Source of the DNA: Oscillospiraceae bacterium
GTDB taxonomy: Bacteria; Bacillota_A; Clostridia; Oscillospirales; Oscillospiraceae
DNA length: 64,000 bases
Direction of reading: 5' to 3'
Assembly (NCBI GenBank): GCA_015068055.1
Contig: SVLG01000001.1
Location: 15,964-79,963, forward strand
The notes under the pieces are model-generated. The model saw only the letters and a program-made list of their open reading frames with translations. It was not told the DNA's origin and searched no databases. The stretch's first letter is position 1. Each line of letters starts with the position of its first letter. A program made the translations under genes and the position numbers. Positions 15,257 to 23,772 of this stretch are shown piece after piece.

Positions 15257-16711
15257 ATGAAGATCAAAGTCAGCACAGCGGCCGCTGTGCAGTTTATAGA
15301 CGCCGTTGCCGAGGCTGACCTTCTCAGCACCCTGCGCGCTGCCGGACTGGATGTGCCCGGCGCCGCCTGCGGCGGCAAAGGCAGCTGCGGCAAGTGCCGG
15401 GTCATGGCCGACGGGAAAGAGGTTCTCGCCTGCAGAACAAGCTGCCATGGCATCCATAATGTATACATTCCAAAGCAGCAGGAAATCCACGCCCTGACAA
15501 GGGGCGCAGGAGACATTGCAGGAGGCGGCAGTGGTCTGGGGCTCGCCGTGGACATCGGCACCACCACCGTGGCCGCCTTCCTCTACGACATGGAAGCAGG
15601 CCGGCTCCTTGCCCGGACAAGTTCCCGCAACGCCCAGCGCAGCTACGGCGCAGATGTGATCAGCCGCATACAGGCCTGGAGCGAGGGCCACGGCGACGCT
15701 CTCACCACCTGCATCCGTCAGCAGCTCAGCGCACTCACCGACGAACTCTGCGCAAAAACCGGGTGCAAGCGCGGCGACATCACTGTTATGAGCATCGCCG
15801 CCAACACCGTCATGGAACACATCGCCGACGGGCTCTCTCCTGTGGGCATCGGTGCCGCCCCTTTTTCTCCCCTCTCCCTTTTCGGGGATGTGCGCCCGGC
15901 GGCCAGTCTCATGGACGGCTGTTTTCCCGGGGCCATGTGCTGGTTTGCCCCGGCTCTGGCAGGCTATGTGGGCGGTGACATCACCGCCGGCCTCTACGCC
16001 GCCGGCGGGGCGGAGGCCGAGGGTCTCTGGCTCTATATCGACATCGGCACCAACGGGGAGATGGCCCTTGGCAATAAGGATGGCTGGCTCTCCTGCGCCA
16101 CGGCGGCGGGCCCCGCCTTTGAGGGGGCAGAGATCCGCTGCGGCATGGACGGCTCCCCCGGAGCCATCGACAAGGTCACCGTGGAAGACGGCAGGCTCTC
16201 CTGCCGCGTCATCGGCGGCGGCAAAGCCCGGGGTCTCTGCGGCAGCGGCCTTGTCGACGCGGTCGCCTGCCTTCTTCGCACCGGGGAACTCAGCGAAGCA
16301 GGGCGGCTGGAGAACTCCCCACGCCCTCTCCGCGACGATGTAAGCATTTGCGCCGACGATATACGGCAGCTGCAGCTGGCCAAGGCCGCCATTCGGGCCG
16401 GGGCCGAGACTCTCCTGAAGCGCAGCGGCAAAACCGCCGCGGATGTTACCAGACTGGTGATCGCCGGAGGCTTCGGCTCCTATATGGATACCCGGAGCGC
16501 CATGGACATCGGCCTCCTGCCCGCTGTTCCCCCGGACCGCATCGAATATGTGGGCAACGCTGCCGGCGCCGGGGCCGCCCTGGCTCTCACAAAGGAGGGT
16601 CGGGCGGGCATCGGAGCGCTGGCGCGGAAATGTAAGTATTTTGAACTCTCCGGCAGTCCCCTCTTCCGGGATCTATATGTGGACTGCATGGCCTTTGAAA
16701 CAGACGAATGA
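15257..16711 (+). CDS. RACo-like [2Fe-2S] ASKHA-domain corrinoid activator
   Basis: A 484-residue protein of the RACo/RamA-like group (DUF4445). These proteins use ATP to drive reduction of an inactivated cobalamin in methyltransfer proteins. An N-terminal [2Fe-2S] ferredoxin domain has C38, C44, C47 and C59 (ACGGKGSCGKC). The ASKHA actin-like fold follows: LAVDIGTTTVAAFLYD (phosphate 1), YIDIGTNGEMALG, CGSGLVDAV and VIAGGFGSYMD. It is shorter than many homologues (about 600 residues), because the linker between ferredoxin and ASKHA is brief. No corrinoid protein or methyltransferase is in the window. The stop overlaps the MutY start (ATGA). Confidence 0.9.
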   Translation: MKIKVSTAAAVQFIDAVAEADLLSTLRAAGLDVPGAACGGKGSCGKCRVMADGKEVLACRTSCHGIHNVYIPKQQEIHALTRGAGDIAGGGSGLGLAVDIGTTTVAAFLYDMEAGRLLARTSSRNAQRSYGADVISRIQAWSEGHGDALTTCIRQQLSALTDELCAKTGCKRGDITVMSIAANTVMEHIADGLSPVGIGAAPFSPLSLFGDVRPAASLMDGCFPGAMCWFAPALAGYVGGDITAGLYAAGGAEAEGLWLYIDIGTNGEMALGNKDGWLSCATAAGPAFEGAEIRCGMDGSPGAIDKVTVEDGRLSCRVIGGGKARGLCGSGLVDAVACLLRTGELSEAGRLENSPRPLRDDVSICADDIRQLQLAKAAIRAGAETLLKRSGKTAADVTRLVIAGGFGSYMDTRSAMDIGLLPAVPPDRIEYVGNAAGAGAALALTKEGRAGIGALARKCKYFELSGSPLFRDLYVDCMAFETDE

Positions 16712-17691
16712 GAAACATCACAAAGCCACTTTTAAAATGGTACCGGGCAAACAGGCGGGACCTCCCCTGGCGGCAAACCCCCACGGCCTACCGGGTCTGG
16801 GTATCGGAGATCATGCTGCAGCAGACCCGCATCGAAGCCGCCCGGGGCTACTTTGAGCGCTTTATGACCGCCTTCCCGGACGTGTTCGCTTTGGCCGCAG
16901 CCCACGAGGAAACGGTACTGAAGCTCTGGGAGGGGTTGGGCTACTACTCCCGGGCCCGGAACCTCCACAAAACGGCAAAAATCATCGTTTCCGAATACGG
17001 AGGGAAATTTCCGGAAACCGCAGCGGAGCTGAGAAAGCTCCCCGGTATCGGGGACTACACCGCCGGGGCCATCGCCTCCATCGCCTTTGACAGGAAGGAA
17101 AGCGCCGTGGACGGGAACGTCCTCCGGGTTTACTCCCGCGTCGAGTGCTGCGGCGAGAATGTGGGAGATGCGAAATTCAAAAAGCGCGTGGGCGAGGAGC
17201 TGCGCCTCATCTACCCGGAGAGCGGCTGCGGGGATTTCACCAGCGCCCTCATGGAACTGGGCGAGACGGTATGCCTCCCCGGCGCGCCCCGCTGCCTCCT
17301 CTGCCCTCTGCGCGATGTCTGCGCTGCCCATGCCGCCGGAGAAGAAGCCCTCTACCCCGTCATGCCGGAAAAGAAAAAGCGCCGCATTGAGCGGCGAAAC
17401 ATTCTCCTCTTTCTCCGGGGCGATACCGTTGCCGTGCGCAAGCGGCCGGAGAACGGTTTGCTGGCAAGCCTCTGGGAATACCCCGACGGAGATGTCCCCG
17501 CGGGGGCAGAGCCCTGCGGCCGTGCGAAACATATTTTCAGCCATGTGGAGTGGCACATGGAGGGCTATCTCTGCCGGGAGGGCGAAGCGCCGGAGGGCTG
17601 TGTATTCGTTACAGCGGCCGAGCGCAAAGCCCTTGCCATCCCCACCGCCTTCCGCTTTTACAGCGAACTTCTGGAGAAGATGGGATATTAA
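16708..17691 (+). CDS. mutY: Adenine DNA glycosylase MutY
   Basis: A 327-residue repair enzyme that removes adenine mispaired with 8-oxoguanine. Catalytic Glu34 is in SEIMLQQTRIE, the helix-hairpin-helix is LPGIGDYTAG (111-120), and the catalytic Asp135 is in VDGNVLR. The [4Fe-4S] ligands are C189, C196, C199 and C205 (C-x6-C-x2-C-x5-C). The C-terminal NUDIX-like 8-oxoG recognition domain (about 225-325) is present (LFLRGDTVAVRKRP, HIFSHVEWHMEGY). Its ATG overlaps the RACo-like stop, so translation is probably coupled. A terminator follows at once. Confidence 0.97.
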   Translation: MRNITKPLLKWYRANRRDLPWRQTPTAYRVWVSEIMLQQTRIEAARGYFERFMTAFPDVFALAAAHEETVLKLWEGLGYYSRARNLHKTAKIIVSEYGGKFPETAAELRKLPGIGDYTAGAIASIAFDRKESAVDGNVLRVYSRVECCGENVGDAKFKKRVGEELRLIYPESGCGDFTSALMELGETVCLPGAPRCLLCPLRDVCAAHAAGEEALYPVMPEKKKRRIERRNILLFLRGDTVAVRKRPENGLLASLWEYPDGDVPAGAEPCGRAKHIFSHVEWHMEGYLCREGEAPEGCVFVTAAERKALAIPTAFRFYSELLEKMGY

Positions 17692-17722
17692 AAAAGAGCT
17701 GACCAAAAGGTCAGCTCTTTTT
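17691..17722. terminator. Bidirectional terminator
   Basis: AAAAAGAGCTGACC, loop AAAA (17705-17708), GGTCAGCTCTTTTT: stem of 14 bp with tracts on both sides, between convergent mutY and lipoprotein genes. Confidence 0.9.
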
Positions 17723-17731
17723 CATTTGTTT

Positions 17732-19081
17732 TCAGGCTTTTTCGATGGCGGTGATGTGGGGGTTCACACCCTCGTACCAGTAGAGGAAGCCCTCCACGTT
17801 GACGGTGTCGCCCACGGCCAGCTCGCCGACGGTGGTGTAAACATCGGAGTCGGCACCGGTCAGGTAGATCTCCACGCAGAACTCGTAGTTCTCGCCGTCC
17901 TTGCTGAGGGTCAGGTAGATGTCATCGCCGGGGGCGTCGTTCTTGTAGGCGATGGCTTCCACGGTGAGGCCGGTGAAGGAGGCCAGCTGGTTCTGGTAGT
18001 TGACAAGCTCCTCGGTGCCCAGCAGCGCGGTGGCGTCCATGGGCTCGGCCACGTAGGTGCCCTCGATGAACTCGAAGGTGCCGTCCATGATCTCCACTTC
18101 ACCGGCCCACTCGGTCTTGTAGCCGGTGACGCGGATGCCGGTGCCGGGAACCAGCTTGGCAGCGTCCTCTTCGGAGCAGTTCAGCTCGTAAAGGAAGTAG
18201 GCGCCGTCTTCGTCGGCGGCGTAAACGGTGATCTTATCTTCCCACCAGGACTGGGTGTTCTGCACGTAGCACTCCACGGTGACCTGGCTATCCAGCTCAG
18301 CCTTGACATACTCAGCATAGGTCATGGGCTCGGCGGCCTTGGCAATGGCGGTGATGTGGGGGTTCACACCCTCGTACCAGTAGAGGAAGCCCTCCACGTC
18401 CACCACGTCGCCCACCTGCAGCTCACCAACGGTGGTGTAGACAGCGGACTCGGGATCGGTCAGGTAACGCTCCACGCAGAACTCGTAGTTCTCGCCGTCA
18501 AGGCTCAGGGTAACATAGATGTCGTCGCCGGGTTCGTCGTTCTTGTAGGCGATGTTCTCCACGGTGAGGCCCTTGAAGGAGGCCAGCTGGTTCTGGTAGT
18601 TAATGAGCTCCTCGGTGCCGAGGAGAGCGGTGGCATCGATGGGCTCGGCCACGTAGGTCTGGCTCAGGGGCTCAAAGGTGGCGTCAATGATCTCCACCTC
18701 ACCGGCCCACTCGGCCTTGTAGCCGGTGACACGGATACCGGCACCGTCAGCCAGGAAAGAAGCGTCTTCCTCGGCGCAGGCCAGCTCATAGATGAAGTAG
18801 GCGCCGTCTTCGTCCGCGGCGTAGACGGTAATCTTGTTGTCCCACCAGGACTGGGTAGCCTGCACGTAGCAGTCCACGATGACCTGGCTGTCCAGCTCGG
18901 CCTCGACATACTCAGCGTAGGTCATGACCTCGGCGGGAGCCTCCTCCACCAGAGGAGCCTCGGTAGCGGCGGGGGCCTCGGTGGCCACGGGGGCGGGAGC
19001 GGGCTCCTCGGCCTTCTTGCCGCAGGCGGCGAAGGACACGACCATGCACAGAGCCAGCATCAGGGCGATGTACTTTTTCAT
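17732..19081 (-). CDS. Lipoprotein made of two near-identical 200-residue domains
   Basis: About 449 residues. A lipoprotein signal (MKKYIALMLALCMVVSFAAC, lipobox FAAC) is followed by a Pro/Ala/Glu/Thr-rich linker to about residue 50, then two copies of one domain. Each copy runs from MTYAEYV through SWW and YKNDxPGDDIY to FLYWYEGVNPHITAI. The strand-rich pattern suggests an OB-like fold, but I do not recognise a characterised family. Start ATG at 19081 with AAGGAG 8 bases upstream; the ATG at 19087 is too close. It has its own promoter, downstream of the sugar ABC operon, so it may be an accessory surface protein. The domains are acidic and exported, with no catalytic motif seen. Confidence 0.88.
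   Translation of the reverse strand: MKKYIALMLALCMVVSFAACGKKAEEPAPAPVATEAPAATEAPLVEEAPAEVMTYAEYVEAELDSQVIVDCYVQATQSWWDNKITVYAADEDGAYFIYELACAEEDASFLADGAGIRVTGYKAEWAGEVEIIDATFEPLSQTYVAEPIDATALLGTEELINYQNQLASFKGLTVENIAYKNDEPGDDIYVTLSLDGENYEFCVERYLTDPESAVYTTVGELQVGDVVDVEGFLYWYEGVNPHITAIAKAAEPMTYAEYVKAELDSQVTVECYVQNTQSWWEDKITVYAADEDGAYFLYELNCSEEDAAKLVPGTGIRVTGYKTEWAGEVEIMDGTFEFIEGTYVAEPMDATALLGTEELVNYQNQLASFTGLTVEAIAYKNDAPGDDIYLTLSKDGENYEFCVEIYLTGADSDVYTTVGELAVGDTVNVEGFLYWYEGVNPHITAIEKA
17744..18943. repeat. Two tandem 600-bp coding repeats
   Basis: Bases 17744-18343 and 18344-18943 align with an offset of exactly 600 and no frame change. The first 50 or so bases of each copy (from GGTGATGTGGGGGTTCACAC) are identical by eye, and substitutions are scattered elsewhere. 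This marks a fairly recent in-frame duplication. Confidence 0.9.
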
Positions 19082-19128
19082 GTTCATTACTCCTTATCAA
19101 AGTATTTGGCTTTTATCCAAACGGCTAT

Positions 19129-19156
19129 ATTATAGCTGTTTCTTTTGGGAAATCAA
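19129..19156 (-). promoter_or_regulatory. Promoter of the duplicated lipoprotein, with palindromic -10
   Basis: On the minus strand TTGATT (19156-19151), 16-base spacer, TATAAT (19134-19129). A 13-bp palindrome GCTATATTATAGC (19124-19136) covers the -10 and may be an operator. The -35 overlaps the end of the upstream ABC gene. Confidence 0.65.
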
Positions 19157-20751
19157 TGGTTTTCGTGCTTCTTCCAATATTTTTTGAGCATTTCGCGCCC
19201 GGCATAGGCTCCCATCAGCAGCCACGCCAGCGCAAGGCTGCCCAAAAGAATCCGGGACTCCTTCGGGAGCGGCCCCTGCACATCCCCGGCCGCAGCCGCG
19301 GGGTCGGCGGTGTGCTGATCGAGGCGGTAGAGGGAGGTCACATCGGCAAAAAGCTCCTCCAGATACTTCTCGTCCACGGTTTGCTTGCGCCGCACCGACT
19401 TGGTGACATCTTCGATCATCTGACCGGCCGCATCGCGGAGAGAGGCAGAGCCGTTATAGACTGGGGTGGTAAAGGTGTTCTCCGTGTTCTCAATGAGCAT
19501 CTTGGTGGCCTTGAGCTTGACGTCGTAATAGTAATCGTTGTCCTCGCCCTCGCGGCTCAGGTAATCCTGATACTCGGCGCTCTCCTGCGCCTTGCGCGTC
19601 ACGGGGACATAGCCCTCGGTGGCAGCATAGGCCAGCTGCACTTCGTTGGTGAGGAGATACTGGGTAAAGAGCCACGAAGCCAGCACCTCCTGCGGGTCCT
19701 CCTTATTGAACACACAGACGGAGGGTCCCTGCGAGATCATGACGGGGTTTTCCACATCGTACTGGGGCACGGGGTACACCGCCGTCTCAAACTGCACCAG
19801 CTTGTCCTCGGCGATGTCGATGAGGGGGGCGTTGGAACCCATCCACGTAGCGCCGGCGGTGGAGTCGATGGCAAAGATGCACTGGCCGGCGTTGAGGAAG
19901 TTGGCCGGGTAGCTGGAAATCTTGAAGGTAGAGAAGGCACCAGTTTTGGCGTGTTCGGCCACGGTGCGCAGGATCTCTTTTGTGCCCTCGTGAAAAAGGA
20001 GAACGTCGCCGGCAACGTTGGAGTAGTCCAGTCCCTGCTGCCGGAGCATCTGGATCATCATGTTGTCCGTGGACTTGTAGATGCAGGGGATCATCACCTT
20101 CTGGCCGTTAACCCGGAAGGTCCCGTCGGCATTTTTCGCCATGGCCGCCTCCGATACTTCCCAGACGAAGTCCCAGGTCAACACCTCGGGCAGTTCGAAG
20201 CCCAGCGCCTCCACATAGGTTTTGTTCACATAGCAGGCCTCCGTGGAACGCATATAGGGCAGGGCGTAGTAGTGGCCGCCGAAGGCGCACTCGGAGAGGA
20301 ATTTTTCCACGATTTCGTCCTTGGCAGGGCCGTCAAAGCGCAGCTCACTGCCCCCAAGGCCGTACTTTCTGCTTTCAAACAGCTCGTCCAGCGCCGCCAC
20401 CACGTTTTCACCGGTGAGATAGGTGGCAATATGGTCCGGGTAGGTGATGCAGACATGAGGAGTGGTGCCGGTGGCGATGTTGGTAATAACGTCGTTATAA
20501 ATCTTGCCGTAGTCGGTGTAGAGGCGGAGATTGACGGTGATGTTGGGGTAAAGGGCTTCGAAATCCGCAATGGCCTTGTGGTAGATATCCACCTGGGTCT
20601 TGTTGGTGTCGTTCTTGGCCCAGAAGCTGATCTCATAGCTGCGGCTCTCGTCAAAGTCCTCCGGCACGGCAAAAGCGCTCGTCTCTTTGGAGCCGTGGCA
20701 GCCGGAGAGGCAGAGGACAAGGAGCAGAAGAAGGGCAATATACTTTTTCAT
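19153..20751 (-). CDS. Carbohydrate ABC transporter solute-binding lipoprotein with C-terminal membrane anchor
   Basis: 532 residues. Lipoprotein signal MKKYIALLLLLVLCLSGC with lipobox LSGC. The mature part is an extracellular solute-binding protein of family 1 (sugar type): YEISFWAKNDTNKTQVDIY, ADFEALYPNITVNLRLY, GTTPHVCITYPDHIATYL, and the late FLLTNEVQLAYAATEGYVPVTRKA-like segment. Unusually, residues about 500-522 (LLGSLALAWLLMGAYAG) form a transmembrane helix with a basic tail, so the protein may be anchored at both ends. The start overlaps the permease stop (ATGA). Substrate unknown; the transporter looks Ugp/Mal-like. Confidence 0.9.
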   Translation of the reverse strand: MKKYIALLLLLVLCLSGCHGSKETSAFAVPEDFDESRSYEISFWAKNDTNKTQVDIYHKAIADFEALYPNITVNLRLYTDYGKIYNDVITNIATGTTPHVCITYPDHIATYLTGENVVAALDELFESRKYGLGGSELRFDGPAKDEIVEKFLSECAFGGHYYALPYMRSTEACYVNKTYVEALGFELPEVLTWDFVWEVSEAAMAKNADGTFRVNGQKVMIPCIYKSTDNMMIQMLRQQGLDYSNVAGDVLLFHEGTKEILRTVAEHAKTGAFSTFKISSYPANFLNAGQCIFAIDSTAGATWMGSNAPLIDIAEDKLVQFETAVYPVPQYDVENPVMISQGPSVCVFNKEDPQEVLASWLFTQYLLTNEVQLAYAATEGYVPVTRKAQESAEYQDYLSREGEDNDYYYDVKLKATKMLIENTENTFTTPVYNGSASLRDAAGQMIEDVTKSVRRKQTVDEKYLEELFADVTSLYRLDQHTADPAAAAGDVQGPLPKESRILLGSLALAWLLMGAYAGREMLKKYWKKHENH

Positions 20752-21620
20752 CCCTTGGTACCTCCTCTCGCCACACCGGCCATGATCTTCTTACGGAAGA
20801 TCAGGAACAGCACGATCAGCGGCACGGAGATGACCACCACGGCGGCCATCATGGCAGGGATGTTCTCGCGGCCAAAGCCGTTTTCCCGGATCTCCTGAAT
20901 GCCGTTTGACACAAGGAAGAACAGTGGGTCGTCGGTAATGAGCCGGGGCCAGACATAGGAGTTCCAGCACTCAATGATCTTCAGGATTACCACCGTAACG
21001 ATAGTGGGACGGCAGATGGGGATCATCACCCGCCAGAGATACTTGAAGTCCGAGGTGCCATCCACCTTGGCCGCGTAGTAAAGCTCATCGGGGATCTGGG
21101 CAAAATTTTCCTTGAGAAGGTAGATGTAAAACACCGAGGTCACCGAGGGGAGGATGAGACCCCAGAAGCTGTTGCGCAGGCCCAGCTCCGTGACGGTGAC
21201 GAAGTTGGTGATGATCACCAGCTCGTTGGGGATCATCATCAGCGAGAGAAAAAGGGCAAAGGTGATGTTCTTACCCCGGAAGTTGAGCCGGGCAAAGGCG
21301 AAGGCCGCCAGCACCGTAACCACAAGCATCAGCGCCGTGGTTCCCAGAGTGAATACGAGGGTATTCACAAAATAGCGGCCCAGAGGCACGGCGGTGAAGG
21401 CATCCCGGTAGTTCTGCAGCGTAGGCGTCAGGGTGTAGAAGGCGGGGATGTACTCGCTGTTGTAGGCGCTGTAGCTCTTGACGGAGCTGAGGAGCATCCA
21501 GTAAAAGGGGAAGAGGACGATCAGCGCCCAGATGGCCAGCAGGATGTGGGTGACCGTCTGGCGGGTGAGCTTCAGGGCGCGGTCCCGGCGGGCGATGGTC
21601 TGAATATCGTTTTGATTCAT
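20748..21620 (-). CDS. Carbohydrate ABC transporter permease (MalG/UgpE type)
   Basis: 290 residues with six hydrophobic helices. Starts with ILLAIWALIVLFPFYWMLLSSVK, typical of MalG-like subunits. The EAA loop that docks on the ATPase is YYAAKVDGTSDFKYLWRVMIPICRP (EAA-x3-G motif as AAKVDG). It pairs with the MalF-type subunit 10 bases upstream. Together with the ATPase at 22527-23633 and the binding protein at 19153-20751 it makes a complete importer. Confidence 0.95.
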   Translation of the reverse strand: MNQNDIQTIARRDRALKLTRQTVTHILLAIWALIVLFPFYWMLLSSVKSYSAYNSEYIPAFYTLTPTLQNYRDAFTAVPLGRYFVNTLVFTLGTTALMLVVTVLAAFAFARLNFRGKNITFALFLSLMMIPNELVIITNFVTVTELGLRNSFWGLILPSVTSVFYIYLLKENFAQIPDELYYAAKVDGTSDFKYLWRVMIPICRPTIVTVVILKIIECWNSYVWPRLITDDPLFFLVSNGIQEIRENGFGRENIPAMMAAVVVISVPLIVLFLIFRKKIMAGVARGGTKG

Positions 21621-21630
21621 AGCGCCCTCC

Positions 21631-22521
21631 TCAGTAATGGACGTGCTTCTTGCTGATCATCAGGTTGATGCAGGTGATGGTCAGCACGATGGCAAAGAGG
21701 ACGATGGCCGCCGCCGAGGCAAAGGAGGGGTAGCCGCCGCTGTTGCCGTAAAGCATGTCGTAGATATAGCCCACAATGGTGTTCATCTCGGCGGCGTTCA
21801 GCTCCGTGCCAAAGAGGGCCACGGCATCGCTGTAGGCCTTGAAGGCGCCGATGAAGCCGGTGATGACGAGATAAAAGATCATGGGAGAGATCATGGGCAG
21901 GGTGATGCGGGTAAAGGTGCGGAGTTTGGAGGTGCCGTCGATGCGGGCTGCGTTGTAGTAGTCCTGCTTCACGCTGGCCAGAGCGCTGGTGAGGATCAGG
22001 ATCTTAAAGGGCAGCACCACCCAGACGGTGTAGAAGCAGAGGACAAACATCTTGGCCCAGTAGGGGCCGTCGATGAAGTCGATACCGCCGCCGCCAAAAA
22101 AGCTCAGCATGAGATTGACCAGACCGTCGGTATAGGGGGTCTTTTTAAAGAGGATCATAAATACCAGACCCACCGCCAGCGTATTGGTCACATAGGGCAG
22201 GAAATAGATGGTCTGGAAAAGGTCCCGGAGCTTTTTGATGGAGGCAAGGCCCAGGGAAATAAGCAGGGCAAGGCCCGTGGAGAGGGGCACCGTGATGACC
22301 ACCAGCAGGAAGGTGTTCTTCAGCGCCTGCAGGAAGTAGGGGTCCCGGAGGACATAGGAATAGTTATAAAGTCCCACGCCCATATAGGTCTGGGAGGCGG
22401 AGTTGTACCCTTCCTCAAAGGAGTAAATAAGCACATCCACCAGCGGATAGACCATGAAAAAGAGCAGGAACAGCAGCGCCGGCAGCAGATACAGCCAGGC
22501 CTTGGGATTGTTCTTCTCCAT
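21631..22521 (-). CDS. Carbohydrate ABC transporter permease (MalF/UgpA type)
   Basis: 296 residues, six helices, beginning AWLYLLPALLFLLFFMVYPL. The EAA loop is YNAARIDGTSKLRTFTRITLP. It lacks the long periplasmic insertion of E. coli MalF, like most Gram-positive UgpA/MsmF relatives. It lies 5 bases after the ATPase gene and 10 before the second permease, consistent with one operon. Confidence 0.95.
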   Translation of the reverse strand: MEKNNPKAWLYLLPALLFLLFFMVYPLVDVLIYSFEEGYNSASQTYMGVGLYNYSYVLRDPYFLQALKNTFLLVVITVPLSTGLALLISLGLASIKKLRDLFQTIYFLPYVTNTLAVGLVFMILFKKTPYTDGLVNLMLSFFGGGGIDFIDGPYWAKMFVLCFYTVWVVLPFKILILTSALASVKQDYYNAARIDGTSKLRTFTRITLPMISPMIFYLVITGFIGAFKAYSDAVALFGTELNAAEMNTIVGYIYDMLYGNSGGYPSFASAAAIVLFAIVLTITCINLMISKKHVHY

Positions 22522-22526
22522 AGCCC

Positions 22527-23633
22527 TCAGCCTCTCTCAAAGTGCAGCCGCTTCCCTGTGCCCTTTTCAAAGAGGAAGAGCTTGTTGGGTCGGATGTTGA
22601 AGCGCACGCTGTCCGCTCCCTCGTCCACAAAGGCCAGTTCCTCGCTGCTGACGATGGCCCGGAGGGTGTCCCCCTGATAGGCTCCATGGTCGGCCACCAC
22701 GCTGACATCCCGGCCCATGACCTCCACCCGGCGCAGCTCACAGGTAAAGGCACCGTCCAAAGCGGGGTCAAAGCCCTCGGGACGGATGGCGGCGTCCACG
22801 ATCTGATCGGCCACACCCTTTACTTCGGCAACCTTTTCGCTGCCGATATAAAGCCAACCGTCCTTCACCTCGCCGTCAAAAACGTTGATGGGAGGCGTAC
22901 CCAGGAACTTGGCCACAAAGAGGTCGATGGGCTCGTCATAAACCTCCTGGGGTTTTCCGATCTGGTGGATGAGGCCGTCCTTCATGACCACGATCTTGTC
23001 GGAGATGCTCATGGCCTCCTCCTGGTCGTGGGTGACGAAGATGGTGGTGATCTTCGTCTGACGCTGGATGCGCCGCAGCTCCTCCCGGGTCTGGAGGCGA
23101 AGCCGGGCATCGAGGTTGCTGAGGGGCTCGTCCAGCAGAAGGACCCGGGGCAGCTTCACCAGCGCACGGGCGATGGCTACCCGCTGCTGCTGGCCGCCGG
23201 AAAGCTCCGCGGGCTTGCGGTCCATCAAGGCATCAATCTGTACCAGCTTCGCCGCCTCCAGCGCCCGCTCCTCCATCTTCTCCTTGCTGAGTTTGGCCTC
23301 CCCCTTCAAATTCTGCAGGGGAAAGAGGATGTTCTGCCGCACGGTAAGATGGGGATAGAGGGCGTAGTTCTGGAACACCAGACCCACGCCGCGCTTTTCC
23401 GGGGGCAGCTTTGTCACATCGTCCTCGCCGAAGAAGATGCGGCCGTCGGTGGGCTCCAGCAGGCCGCTGATGAGGTTCAGCGCCGTGCTCTTGCCGCAGC
23501 CGGAGGGGCCCAGGAGACCGATCAGTTCTCCGTCGGGGATCTCAAAGCAGAAATCATTGACGGCGATCACATCGGGGCGGCCCTTCTTCTCCGCCGGAAA
23601 ACGCTTGGTAAGATGGTCTAAGACTACTTTCAT
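22527..23633 (-). CDS. ABC transporter ATPase of the MalK/UgpC/MsmX type
   Basis: 368 residues. Walker A GPSGCGKST (about 42-50), Q-loop NYALYPHLT, signature LSGGQQQRVAIARAL, Walker B RVLLLDEPLSNLD, and switch histidine in FVTHDQEEAM. The C-terminal 130 residues form the MalK-type regulatory OB (TOBE) domain (IRPEGFDP). Such ATPases power sugar or glycerol-phosphate importers. I chose the ATG at 23633, with AGAGG about 9 bases upstream. First gene of the importer operon; an extended -10 lies upstream at 23669-23677. Confidence 0.96.
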   Translation of the reverse strand: MKVVLDHLTKRFPAEKKGRPDVIAVNDFCFEIPDGELIGLLGPSGCGKSTALNLISGLLEPTDGRIFFGEDDVTKLPPEKRGVGLVFQNYALYPHLTVRQNILFPLQNLKGEAKLSKEKMEERALEAAKLVQIDALMDRKPAELSGGQQQRVAIARALVKLPRVLLLDEPLSNLDARLRLQTREELRRIQRQTKITTIFVTHDQEEAMSISDKIVVMKDGLIHQIGKPQEVYDEPIDLFVAKFLGTPPINVFDGEVKDGWLYIGSEKVAEVKGVADQIVDAAIRPEGFDPALDGAFTCELRRVEVMGRDVSVVADHGAYQGDTLRAIVSSEELAFVDEGADSVRFNIRPNKLFLFEKGTGKRLHFERG

Positions 23634-23668
23634 ATGCATCAACCTCTTTAAGTCGGTTTTCTGCCCAC

Positions 23669-23677
23669 ATTATAGCA
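23669..23677 (-). promoter_or_regulatory. Extended -10 promoter of the sugar ABC operon
   Basis: Minus-strand TGCTATAAT. No -35 at good spacing is clear (a TTGATA lies 14 bases upstream, too close). Confidence 0.5.
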
Positions 23678-23715
23678 TATATTTCGCGTATCAAAAGATT
23701 TTTTGCGAAATTTTC

Positions 23716-23746
23716 TTGACCTTCCCCTTTGTGGATGGTTTATACT
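23716..23746 (+). promoter_or_regulatory. MerR-type promoter with 19-bp spacer and operator dyad
   Basis: TTGACC (23716-23721), 19-base spacer, TATACT (23741-23746). The dyad ACCTTCC (23719-23725) / GGATGGT (23733-23739) lies within the spacer. A 19-bp spacer with such a dyad is the hallmark of promoters activated by MerR proteins through DNA untwisting, and the arms closely resemble CueR/ZntR-type boxes. Confidence 0.75.
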
Positions 23747-23772
23747 AAGCGCAGAAAGGGAGGCGGAAGCTC

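Noticed and set aside
17087..19135. 682-codon plus-strand open frame with internal repeats
   Set aside because: It begins inside mutY in another frame and then mirrors the duplicated lipoprotein; the repeats come from that gene.
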